From NCBI RefSeq assembly GCF_000195085.1, contig NC_015380.1, forward strand, positions 1,220,728 through 1,284,727: DNA of 64,000 nucleotides, read 5' to 3'. Numbering within the stretch: position 1 is the stretch's first letter; every line of letters starts with the position of its first letter. Positions 15,852-23,772 of this stretch are shown here, piece by piece. This DNA is from Candidatus Pelagibacter sp. IMCC9063. GTDB lineage: Bacteria > Pseudomonadota > Alphaproteobacteria > Pelagibacterales > Pelagibacteraceae. The notes under the pieces were generated by a model. That model searched no databases. It saw only the letters and a program-made list of their open reading frames with translations, and was not told the DNA's origin. Position numbers and translations under genes: made by a program.

Positions 15852-16292
15852 ATGATATTTCCAATAATTAAAAAATGCCCATGCTGTAACAAAGTTTTAT
15901 TTATTAAAACGAACGGTACAACCTACGAAAATAATTTTAAAAATATTCAAGATTACACAGTCAAAAAAAGATTTAATTGCAATAATTGCGGTCAGGATAT
16001 TGCTTTATTTATTCACAATAAAACGGGAATACAAAAACTTCTCTGGATGGAATATTTAGAAAATATGGATCTCTTATTTTTTGAACTAGAAGATCTAAGA
16101 ATAAAAAAAAAGGATTTACTCAATAAAAAAGCTGATGGTAGCGGCGCAATAAAAAATATTTCTAAAGAAATTGAAAAAATTAAAATACAAATTTCTCAGA
16201 AACAATCAAAACTAAGAATTAAAGTAAGACTTATAGCTGGTCATGGTAGCGAAAACTCAGACCAACTTTCTGACAATCACAGATTTTTTTAA
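15852..16292 (+). CDS. Unknown small protein with a zinc-ribbon-like N-terminus
   Basis: The 146-residue protein begins with CPCC at 9-12 and has CNNC at 43-46, two Cys pairs about 30 residues apart as in zinc ribbons. A central region (about 75-130) is rich in Lys, Glu and Ile and is probably a coiled coil. I do not recognise the family. It follows the lysine-rich gene by 74 bases, with a GC-rich dyad (CCCC 15793-15796, GGGG 15802-15805) between them, and is ended by a strong hairpin. A DNA- or RNA-binding role is possible but only inferred from the ribbon. Confidence 0.65.
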   Translation: MIFPIIKKCPCCNKVLFIKTNGTTYENNFKNIQDYTVKKRFNCNNCGQDIALFIHNKTGIQKLLWMEYLENMDLLFFELEDLRIKKKDLLNKKADGSGAIKNISKEIEKIKIQISQKQSKLRIKVRLIAGHGSENSDQLSDNHRFF

Positions 16293-16309
16293 AGCACCTT
16301 TAAAAAAAT

Positions 16310-16350
16310 ATTAAAACCAGGTGGTAGTCCCAATTACACCTGGTTTTAAT
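16310..16350. terminator. Long hairpin terminator between convergent genes
   Basis: A perfect 14-bp stem is formed by ATTAAAACCAGGTG (16310-16323) and CACCTGGTTTTAAT (16337-16350) with a 13-base loop. The A-run on one side and T-run on the other allow it to act for both the zinc-ribbon gene and the convergent MFS gene. Confidence 0.85.
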
Positions 16351-16426
16351 TATTACAATTAATTCTCATCTTCTACTTTTCTTCACTTTTTATATTTAAT
16401 TCTAAATTATCCTATGAATAAAAATC

Positions 16427-17662
16427 TTAATTTTTATCATTCAGTTCTAATTTCGATAACATAAATAAGCTTACTAAAAACAAGATAGATATCGAGGCAA
16501 ATCCTGCCTGCTGCGATACAAAATAAGTAATAGTACCTGCCATGAACGGACCAACAAATGCAGTTGCTTTACTGGACAATGCATAAAGACCAAAGGATAC
16601 ACCTTGCGTATTTTGCGGGCTAATTTTAGACATTAATGTTCGGCTGGCACTTTGCAAAGGTCCAATAGTAGCTGCAACTAATAGTAGTGAGAAGAAAAAA
16701 AATTCCTTTGATGGTGAAAAAACAATAGCAAAAACAGATAATATTAGCGCAGCAATTGACCACATAATAATCATTTTGCTATTAAATTTGTCATTTAAAT
16801 ATCCTCCAATATAAGTAAAAACTCCAGCGACTAGATTTCCTACGATAAGAATGAAGATTAATTCTTTAGGAGTAAAGCCATGAACTCCAACTGCATAAAC
16901 ACCGCCGCCCGTCTGCATCACAATCACAGCATCTGCATAAAAAATTCTCGCAATCAAAAATTTTCCCGTAGTAGTTAATTTATTATTCCAAATAATTTTT
17001 TTAATATCTTTTATAGAAGTGTATTTTTTTTTCTTACTTTTTTTACCTTTCCAAAAAAATGTCATCATTGGTATTGCAAAGATAAAAAACCAAAAACTTA
17101 CTAAAATTGCTATAAATCTAATATGTTCAAAATTTTCCTTTTGTAAGTTCAGTATTGGCTGATCAGTCTTGATTACAAAGAGTAAAATAAATAATAAGAA
17201 GGGAACTATTCCAATGTAGCCTAAGGCATATCCTAATCCTGAAGTTCTACCGATTTCATCTTTTTTATTAGAGCTATCTCTTAATAAAGAATTATAAGAA
17301 GCATTAGAAATTTCAAAAAAATAGCTACTTAAGAAGAAAATTAGTAAAGTATATACAATAAATGAATCTCTAGCTTGAGAAAACCAAAATAGAGCATTTA
17401 TCAATACCGTAAGAACAGTGGAGACGATTAATACTTTAATTCTTCCGTTTGCTACATGGTCTGCATAGGAACCAATAAAAGGGGCTGTAAGTGCAACTAA
17501 AATTCCGACTGCTCCAGAGGTCCACTGCCAATATGCTGATCCTAATTGAACATCACCAACAATCTCCCTTGCAAAATAAGGGGCAAAAATAAAACTTAAA
17601 GTAACTATTAAATAAGCTGAGTTACCAACATCAAACAATCCATAACTGTATTTCTTATTCAC
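16427..17662 (-). CDS. UMF1-type MFS transporter (Atg22/VB-like)
   Basis: The 411-residue protein has twelve predicted helices and the characteristic N-terminus YGLFDVGNSAYLIVTLSFIFAPYFA, with APFIGSYAD after helix 2, as in the UMF1 family (PF11700). Bacterial members are uncharacterised; the yeast relative Atg22 exports amino acids from the vacuole. An effluxer or recycling role is possible. Its start overlaps the preceding winged-helix regulator gene by 4 bases, so the regulator and transporter are made together and may form an autoregulated pair. Confidence 0.85.
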   Translation of the reverse strand: MNKKYSYGLFDVGNSAYLIVTLSFIFAPYFAREIVGDVQLGSAYWQWTSGAVGILVALTAPFIGSYADHVANGRIKVLIVSTVLTVLINALFWFSQARDSFIVYTLLIFFLSSYFFEISNASYNSLLRDSSNKKDEIGRTSGLGYALGYIGIVPFLLFILLFVIKTDQPILNLQKENFEHIRFIAILVSFWFFIFAIPMMTFFWKGKKSKKKKYTSIKDIKKIIWNNKLTTTGKFLIARIFYADAVIVMQTGGGVYAVGVHGFTPKELIFILIVGNLVAGVFTYIGGYLNDKFNSKMIIMWSIAALILSVFAIVFSPSKEFFFFSLLLVAATIGPLQSASRTLMSKISPQNTQGVSFGLYALSSKATAFVGPFMAGTITYFVSQQAGFASISILFLVSLFMLSKLELNDKN

Positions 17663-18235
17663 AGCTTAGTTTTTGAACCAAAAACTTCGAAAGGTAGGGT
17701 CAAACCTTTGATGAGATTTTGTTTAGTAAAGATTCTCATTAGAAATTTAACATCTTTCAATGTTTGCAATCCAAACTCCTTGTGCTTTTTTACAAGATTT
17801 TGGTGCACAGTAATTCCTTGCTCAGTTGACCTTATAAGTAAATTCTTTTTAATTAATTGTTGAATTTTTCTTCTACATGTCTCTTCTGGTAACCCCAAAA
17901 CATGCGCGATACTAGTAGATCCTAATCCTCGACCCTTTACTGATAAAGGTTCTTTTTGCATTAATGATGAATACATACCTTCCAAAAAACTATCAATATC
18001 TTCCACTGATTTTTTAGATTTTTTTTTTTGTTACGTAAGTAATATGACTTAAAACTACTAAGATAATCATAAACGAATCGAAATCTATTTTATAAAAATC
18101 TCTTGCGCGCGAGTAAAAGCTTATAATAGTAGCAACCCATCCATAAGAAGCCTCTGCAATTTGATTTTGTGATAAGTGACTTGTGGTTTGATCGTCCTTT
18201 AGATCATCGTTAACTTGCTTATAAATATCAGTCAT
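17659..18235 (-). pseudogene. Winged-helix transcriptional regulator split by a frameshift
   Basis: Two adjacent minus-strand frames together encode one regulator. The first (start 18235, 73 residues) ends in ITYVTKKKI at an A11 run on the coding strand (T11 on the plus strand, 18019-18029). Removing one base there joins it to the second frame, which carries a clear helix-turn-helix and wing: STSIAHVLGLPEETCRRKIQ, then LIKKNLLIRSTEQGITV. The joined product is about 190 residues. Without correction, the second part would need a GTG start at 18006. A run of Gs lies before the first start codon. It overlaps the UMF1 transporter by 4 bases and probably controls it. Family not identified further. 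Confidence 0.68.
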
Positions 18236-18382
18236 TAAAAATAATACCCCCCAAAATTATTTTTATATTTTCTAAATTAAAATATTAAATTGTTCAATTT
18301 ATGCATAATTAAAAATTGCTGCTTAGTCTACATTAATCTTGAAATATTTCTTAAATTGATGATTTAAATTAAGGATTTTTTT

Positions 18383-19114
18383 TTAAAACTTGTATCCTAT
18401 GTCCATAACTAAATAGTTTCTATTTTGCGCAACATTATTTTTAAATAAACCTTTACCTTGATTGTCTACATGCTTGATTGACAAGTCTATTTTCTTAGTA
18501 ATATCCATTGTTGCCTTAACTACGGTAGATCTTCTAAAGTTTTTCCCATCTGCCTGCCCCAACTTAAAATGAACAGGCATGCTATTAATAAAAAATACAT
18601 TTTTTTTCACTAACCTCATGTCTGTTACAACATCTCCATAAACTGTACCTGCTAGTTTAGCGCCATTGGTATTTTCTTCTCGATAGTCATAAGAAAAAGT
18701 TAAATCTTTTGCTATCTCTATCTGACCTACAATACCGAAATGAGAATTGTCATTTTGCTTAGGTCCATTTTTATCATGATGTACAATTTTTCCATATGGA
18801 ATTAGTGTAAAATTTTTTTCTTTTATTATAAGTCCTAATCTTTGATTAAATTCATAATTTTGGGTTGTTCCATCATTGTTGGTATCATCGTAAGGAACAA
18901 TGTAATTCAGGCTGCGTAAAGCAAAATTCTTATTTAATAGATAAGTAAAATGTAAATCAAAAATCACTCCTGGTCTTGTATTGTCATAGTTTTTTCCCAA
19001 ATCATCAACTAAAGTTGAGGCATATCTAATTTTTCCTTCAGGGTAAAATCTTTTTATTTCAGCAAAAGACATGGAGGAATATAAAAAAAATATAAAAAAT
19101 ATTAAATGTTTCAT
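18383..19114 (-). CDS. Outer-membrane beta-barrel protein of unknown function
   Basis: The 243-residue precursor has a signal peptide (1-18, ending SMSFA). Alternating short amphipathic strands follow and the protein ends YLVMDIGYKF, with the C-terminal Phe that outer-membrane proteins use for insertion by the BAM complex. Strand-rich segments such as FDLHFTYLLNKNFALRSLNY and DLTFSYDYREENTNG suggest ten to twelve strands. I do not recognise a specific porin family. Its start lies five bases past the stop codon of the broken dxs tail, so before the upstream island arrived it may have been the gene after dxs. Confidence 0.7.
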   Translation of the reverse strand: MKHLIFFIFFLYSSMSFAEIKRFYPEGKIRYASTLVDDLGKNYDNTRPGVIFDLHFTYLLNKNFALRSLNYIVPYDDTNNDGTTQNYEFNQRLGLIIKEKNFTLIPYGKIVHHDKNGPKQNDNSHFGIVGQIEIAKDLTFSYDYREENTNGAKLAGTVYGDVVTDMRLVKKNVFFINSMPVHFKLGQADGKNFRRSTVVKATMDITKKIDLSIKHVDNQGKGLFKNNVAQNRNYLVMDIGYKF

Positions 19115-19119
19115 TGTAT

Positions 19120-19291
19120 TTATTTGATTACTTTTATTGTCTCTTTATTAAAAAAAAAGTCTAGTATTTTTTTTGTAATTTGTTCAGCGTTGAGGCCTGC
19201 TACAGCGTACATTTTCTGGTGTGTCTTGATCGAGAACGACATCAGGCATCATCATAGATTTAAATTTTAATCCTTTGTCAAAGAAAATTTC
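19120..19291 (-). pseudogene. Remnant copy of the 3' end of dxs
   Basis: On the minus strand this stretch matches the last 56 codons of dxs (23773-23945), about four bases in five by eye. Recognisable pieces are FFDKGLKFKSMMMPDVVLDQDTPE at the start, split in two here as FFDKGLKF and PDVVLDQDTPE, and NKETIKVIK followed by a stop, against SKEAIKIIK in Dxs. Two bases are missing near 19212, so the frame is broken. No upstream part of dxs is present. It begins within about ten bases of the autotransporter stop and lies in the same direction as the intact gene, so the two copies bracket the 19.3-23.8 kb region as direct repeats. Confidence 0.85.
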
Positions 19292-19298
19292 AAAAAAT

Positions 19299-22200
19299 TT
19301 AAAACACACTAGATAGAGAAACTTTAGCTTCCCGATCAAAAGTTTCATTAAATGACTGATTAGCATTAAAGCTCAAGTTTAATCCATTAATATTTTTAGT
19401 AATATCAAATCCTGTTTTAAGATCCTCATTGCCATCTAAGCTCATTGCGTATTCTGTCTCACGTCTTGATTTAAATTTAAAACTAAATTTAACCGTATCT
19501 ATATGTTCATTTTCATTGCCCTGAATACGTTTATAACTTGTTTTAATATTTAGATTTTCTAACGCTTCGTAATTAAACCCGACTTCTGAAGTTAATAAGT
19601 GAGTTGAGTTTACACTCTGAGTATAAGTATAAGTAGTAGAGGTATCTGACACATAATTCATTTGAACATCGGAGGAATTACTAAAATCTAAACCATACTC
19701 CACTAAACCAAATGGTTTAAACGAACTATTAGAAAAATTAATGATGTCATTAAATTCTAAACCCAATGAGACCATACCACTTTCAACTGTTTGTTTGTCA
19801 TAGGATAAAGCATCGGTTCCTATCTCTGAGTAAGCATCAAGTTCTGTATAGCCCAAGTCAACACGTGCAATTGGGGTTAAATTAAAATCTCCCTTATCAA
19901 TTGTTTTACCATAATTAATGGAACCAAATATTTGAGCACCTTTTCTAGATCCGGTTAAAGTATTATCTCCACTTATTCTTGTCAGATCTTTTTCAATTAT
20001 CCCAACCCCAATTAATCCTTCAATAAAATTATCATCATTGAGTGGTCGTGTTTGATAAAGTGATAGATTATAGTTTTTACTATCAATTCCAGTTCCACTG
20101 GTGCCTATATCTGTATCACTTTGTCCGTATTGAATAGCAAAACCTAATAAATTATTATTATTTAATTTTCTATCAAAACCAAAAGCTAAACTTTGACTTT
20201 CTATTTCTGAAGAATTCTTTCCTATTTTTGAAAGACTAATAGAGCCCTCTGACCAAGGCGACCAATTATCAGGAATAAGTTTAGTTAAATTAAGTTTAGA
20301 GGATGTGGTGTTAGAGTTTGAAATAGTTTTTACTAAAGATGTCAGCATAACATTGCCACCCTCTAGTTTAATATTATTCTTTGCAAAGTTATCCTTACTT
20401 CTATTTTGTCTTAAATAACCAAGTCTAGTAGAGACCGTACTTACAGATTTGATAAAAGTACTTTGTATTTGCGTACTTTGTGCATCAATTGATCCTGTGG
20501 TATCTTTATCAGTTGTTGGATCCACCATGCTTTCAACGCTAAAACTTAAAGCAGTTGTAGAACTTATTCCTGCATATGATCCGCTACCAGTATCATCAAA
20601 TGCTGTTCCATCAATTAACACATAATATTCTGTTTCAGCTTCAAAATTTGATGATGGGTTAATGGTTATTTGAGAAGTACCCGTTCCGGTAACTTGGCTA
20701 CCTGCTACATCAATGGTCTCAAAAATAGTGTTGTCAGTTGTTTTCTTAATTGTAATATTACCAGTTTGAACAGTAACATTTTCACTAAAGTTTAAAACAA
20801 TGTTTGCGTCCCTTGCAACATTGGGCGCATCATCAGCTGGAGTAGATGAGCTTAGAGTTGGTAATACATTTGCAAAACTTGTAAAAGTTAAAGCAGTTGC
20901 CGAACCTATTCCTGCATATGATCCTCCACTAGAATCATCAAATGCAGTTCCATCAATTAATACATAATAGTCAGTATTTAGAACAAAATCAGAAGAAGGA
21001 TTAATTGTTATTTGATTGGTTCCTGTTCCTGTAACTTTAGTAGTATCTGCTACACTAATGGTTTCGAAAATAGTGTTGTCTGCTTTCTTAATAGTAATAT
21101 TACCACTTTGAGCAGTAACATTTTCACTAAAATTTAAAACAATGTTTGCATCAAGCGCAACACTAGTTGCATTGTTAGCTGGTACAGATGTACTTAAAAT
21201 TGGTGTATCATTTGCTACTGTAAAGGTTAAAGCAGTTGTCGAACTTATTCCTTCATATGAGTTACCACTAGTATCGTCAAATGCTGTTGCATCAATTAGC
21301 ACGTAATATTCAGTATTTTGTCCCCAATTAGTTTGTGGATCAATAGTTATTTGAGAGGTACCTGATCCGGTAACTTCTGGATTGTTAACTTCAATAGTTT
21401 CAATAGATACATCACTTGAAGCTATCTTAATGGTAATATTACCACTTCCAACAACAACATTTTCACTAAAGTTTAAAACAATGGTTCCATCTTTTACAAC
21501 ATTCGTTGCATTATCAGCTGGGGTTGAAGAAGATAAAGTTGGCGAAGTATCAAAAAGATTTTCATAAGATTCACCAGAAGAACCACTTATATTGCTATAT
21601 GTGGAAGCCATTGCAGTAGCATTCCAAAACATTTTAACAAAAGTCGTCACACTACTTGTATCCCAACTAAAAATATCTTGGTTAAATGAGGAAGCAGATC
21701 TAAACATATATCGAAAAGTCGTCGCACTACTTGTGTCCCAGCCGCTAATATTTTGGTTAAATGCGGTAGCACCATTAAACATATAGCTCATATTCACCAT
21801 ACTACTTGTGTCCCAACTGCTAATATCCCCGTTAAATGCGGTAGCACCACTAAACATATAGCTAATATTGGTCACACTACTCGTGTCCCAACCGTTAATA
21901 TCTTGGTTAAATGCGGTAGCATCATTAAACATATAGCTAATATTGGTCACACTACTCGTGTCCCAACCGCTAATATCTTGGTTAAATGAATCATTATTAT
22001 AAAACATATTCGACATATTTATCGCACTACCTGTGTCCCAACTGCTAATGTCTTGGTTAAAAGAAGTTTTATTGTGAAAAGCACCTCTTAAATTAGTCAT
22101 ATGAGATACATCACAAGTTGAGACATCATCACCTATGGTATCCCAACCTGAGAATGCATCAAGATGAATAGGACGTGAATGATCAACGGCTGTAACACCG

Positions 22201-22436
22201 CTGCCAGCTCTACCTCCTATATCATATTGGACTCCATCAATTATACAATCTGCATTAGCTTGTTGATTTGAAAAAATTAGAAGAAATAGGAAAGTTAAAA
22301 AAATTACAGTTAAAGCTACTTTACTTAATACCAGAGTTTTAGCGCCCTTAATTTCTTTGTCTGCAATATAATGAATGGCTTCAGATTTAAATTTTGGTTT
22401 TACTTGATTTATTGCAAAAGGATTATTTTGTGACAC
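19299..22436 (-). CDS. Large surface autotransporter with BspA/DUF285 and Ig-like repeats
   Basis: The 1045-residue protein has an extended N-terminus with a hydrophobic signal at about 38-62 (ending QANA). Six 25-residue DUF285 units follow (each with FNxDIxxWDTSS and a MF...A start, about 115-275), then three Ig-like Big_5 units of about 113 residues (near 300-640, each with VLNFSENV and EYYVLIDxTAFDD). A linker leads to a C-terminal autotransporter barrel of about 300 residues ending SLSSVF. DUF285 repeats are leucine-rich-like surface binding modules. The design predicts a type V secreted adhesin displayed on the cell surface. It lies inside a region bracketed by dxs tails and is divergent from a TetR-type regulator. 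The barrel call rests on strand pattern and the terminal Phe. Confidence 0.82.
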   Translation of the reverse strand: MSQNNPFAINQVKPKFKSEAIHYIADKEIKGAKTLVLSKVALTVIFLTFLFLLIFSNQQANADCIIDGVQYDIGGRAGSGVTAVDHSRPIHLDAFSGWDTIGDDVSTCDVSHMTNLRGAFHNKTSFNQDISSWDTGSAINMSNMFYNNDSFNQDISGWDTSSVTNISYMFNDATAFNQDINGWDTSSVTNISYMFSGATAFNGDISSWDTSSMVNMSYMFNGATAFNQNISGWDTSSATTFRYMFRSASSFNQDIFSWDTSSVTTFVKMFWNATAMASTYSNISGSSGESYENLFDTSPTLSSSTPADNATNVVKDGTIVLNFSENVVVGSGNITIKIASSDVSIETIEVNNPEVTGSGTSQITIDPQTNWGQNTEYYVLIDATAFDDTSGNSYEGISSTTALTFTVANDTPILSTSVPANNATSVALDANIVLNFSENVTAQSGNITIKKADNTIFETISVADTTKVTGTGTNQITINPSSDFVLNTDYYVLIDGTAFDDSSGGSYAGIGSATALTFTSFANVLPTLSSSTPADDAPNVARDANIVLNFSENVTVQTGNITIKKTTDNTIFETIDVAGSQVTGTGTSQITINPSSNFEAETEYYVLIDGTAFDDTGSGSYAGISSTTALSFSVESMVDPTTDKDTTGSIDAQSTQIQSTFIKSVSTVSTRLGYLRQNRSKDNFAKNNIKLEGGNVMLTSLVKTISNSNTTSSKLNLTKLIPDNWSPWSEGSISLSKIGKNSSEIESQSLAFGFDRKLNNNNLLGFAIQYGQSDTDIGTSGTGIDSKNYNLSLYQTRPLNDDNFIEGLIGVGIIEKDLTRISGDNTLTGSRKGAQIFGSINYGKTIDKGDFNLTPIARVDLGYTELDAYSEIGTDALSYDKQTVESGMVSLGLEFNDIINFSNSSFKPFGLVEYGLDFSNSSDVQMNYVSDTSTTYTYTQSVNSTHLLTSEVGFNYEALENLNIKTSYKRIQGNENEHIDTVKFSFKFKSRRETEYAMSLDGNEDLKTGFDITKNINGLNLSFNANQSFNETFDREAKVSLSSVF
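20540..21545 (-). repeat. Three tandem units of about 340 bases encoding Ig-like domains
   Basis: The same phrase (gcagttg, then two or three variable bases, then gaac) recurs at 20551, 20893 and 21232, giving periods of 342 and 339 bases. The units encode the three Big_5 domains of the autotransporter and are similar at the DNA level. Confidence 0.85.
21620..22080 (-). repeat. Array of 75-base tandem repeats encoding DUF285 units
   Basis: The motif ttaaatg or a close variant recurs at 21682, 21757, 21832, 21907, 21982 and 22057, exactly 75 bases apart. Neighbouring units share long identical runs, so unit number could change by recombination without breaking the frame. Confidence 0.88.
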
Positions 22437-22533
22437 TTTTTTAATAATTTTAAATTTATGTTTTAAAAAATTATTAAACTAAAAAAAAAATTAAAATGGT
22501 AAGTTTTTAACAGCACTTAAGCCCTTAAAACTA

Positions 22534-22544
22534 TTGTAGTACAA
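22534..22544. promoter_or_regulatory. Palindrome in the autotransporter/TetR divergent region
   Basis: TTGTAGTACAA is a perfect inverted repeat around one G in the 195-base gap between the two divergent genes. It is a candidate operator for the adjacent TetR-type protein, but it is short and unproven. Confidence 0.4.
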
Positions 22545-22631
22545 CACTTCTGGGGTCATTGAGGTACATTTTGCAAAGTGGTCTGTTTTTCATTTGTTAA
22601 ATTTAAATAGAATATATAAACATTCATTCTT

Positions 22632-23261
22632 ATGGAATTAAAGAAACCTTCAAAAATTAAGATACCTAAGCAAGCACGTTCTCAAAAGAAGGTGGATCAA
22701 ATTTTACAATCAGATCTTAGAGAGTTATCAGAGCAATCAAAAGGTCAACTACCTAGTATGAGGAAAATTTTAAAGAAGCTGAGTATTAGTCATTCTAGAT
22801 TCTATGACTACTTTCCATCAATCAATACTTTGTACAATAAATTTTTTTTACGAATGGCTAATGAAAGAATATTACATCAAAAAAAAATTATAGAAGATCA
22901 TCCAAATGATGAAACAGTTCAGCAACTCATGAAAAAACTTACAAGCTATAGCTTTGAAAGATTTAATGAAAAACCTTTTCGCCTATCATTAGTTAAGAAA
23001 CTATATAAAATATTTGATAAATCTAATGATAATCAAGAGCTTGAAAAACTCTTTGATGTTTTAACAGCCCCGCATCTAAAAGCAGCCGCTAGAGATAAAA
23101 CAAATACTTTCAAAAAAATGGATGAATTAGAATTTAGAGATTCTATACGTGCTCATGCATACTATGTTAAACAATCTTTTTTTGAGGATAATAATTTTGC
23201 AGGCTCTAAAGAACATCAGCAAAAGTGCTATGAGATGGCTGTTAAACTTTTTGCCTCTTAA
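22632..23261 (+). CDS. TetR/AcrR-type transcriptional regulator
   Basis: The 209-residue protein has an N-terminal DNA-binding region (about 10-65). The recognition helix is followed by the family's HSRFYDYFPSINTLYNKFF, equivalent to the TetR signature turn YYHF...LL. The rest is helical, as in the ligand and dimer domain, and not recognisable. A Lys-rich N-terminus precedes the domain. It is divergent from the autotransporter gene and its 3' end overlaps the convergent DUF2127 gene by 20 bases. It probably controls the autotransporter, inferred from position only. Confidence 0.78.
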   Translation: MELKKPSKIKIPKQARSQKKVDQILQSDLRELSEQSKGQLPSMRKILKKLSISHSRFYDYFPSINTLYNKFFLRMANERILHQKKIIEDHPNDETVQQLMKKLTSYSFERFNEKPFRLSLVKKLYKIFDKSNDNQELEKLFDVLTAPHLKAAARDKTNTFKKMDELEFRDSIRAHAYYVKQSFFEDNNFAGSKEHQQKCYEMAVKLFAS

Positions 23262-23706
23262 AGACTTTATTCATTTTTACAATTATAAGTAAGTAACAAG
23301 CAATTAGTAAATTTATTAATAAAAAAAATAAGACAATCCACAAAAATTCATTCATTAATTGAAGAAACAAAATAATAGAAGTAATTAATCCTGTAGTAAT
23401 TGTAAGATAATTTCCCCAATTCTTTTCAAACCAAAGCCCAAATGCTTCTACAAATCTAGTAATAGACATAAGCAAAGCTATGATTGCAAAGGCAAAAAAG
23501 TGTTCTTGGGTTAATTGTGGGAACCAATGAATAATTTGTTCAAAAAATCTATTTTCACTAATTAGGCTAGTGTTAATTTCAAGACTTTCTTCCTTATAAA
23601 AAGAAGCATACAATAAAGTAGTAGCTAACAATAAAGCGCCCACTCCCCTAATGCTCCTAAGCACTGCAATAGTTTTTAATCCGTATTTTTTAGAAGATAA
23701 AATCAC
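23242..23706 (-). CDS. DUF2127-family membrane protein
   Basis: The 154-residue protein has four hydrophobic helices and the DUF2127 signature RFVEAFGLWFEKNWGNYL at about 82-99. The start is a GTG at 23706, supported by a strong AGGAGG three bases upstream of it. Family function is unknown. It lies downstream of dxs in the same direction, 66 bases away, and converges on the TetR-type gene with a 20-base overlap. It lies inside the region bracketed by dxs tails. Confidence 0.72.
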   Translation of the reverse strand: MILSSKKYGLKTIAVLRSIRGVGALLLATTLLYASFYKEESLEINTSLISENRFFEQIIHWFPQLTQEHFFAFAIIALLMSITRFVEAFGLWFEKNWGNYLTITTGLITSIILFLQLMNEFLWIVLFFLLINLLIACYLLIIVKMNKVFKRQKV

Positions 23707-23772
23707 TCGCCTCCTACATTCACGATAATGGTATCAAAATAAGATTTGTCGGCAATGGTCATTATTTAAGTA

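Noticed and set aside
21753..21989. Plus-strand repetitive frame opposite the autotransporter
   Set aside because: Its repeats are only the reverse reading of the DUF285 array.
21620..22080. CRISPR-like regular repeats
   Set aside because: The 75-base period is an exact multiple of three, lies within one open frame and encodes 25-residue DUF285 units; there are no spacers or cas genes.
19292..23772. Transposon or prophage
   Set aside because: No transposase, integrase, terminal inverted repeats or phage genes are visible; only the duplicated dxs tail marks the region.
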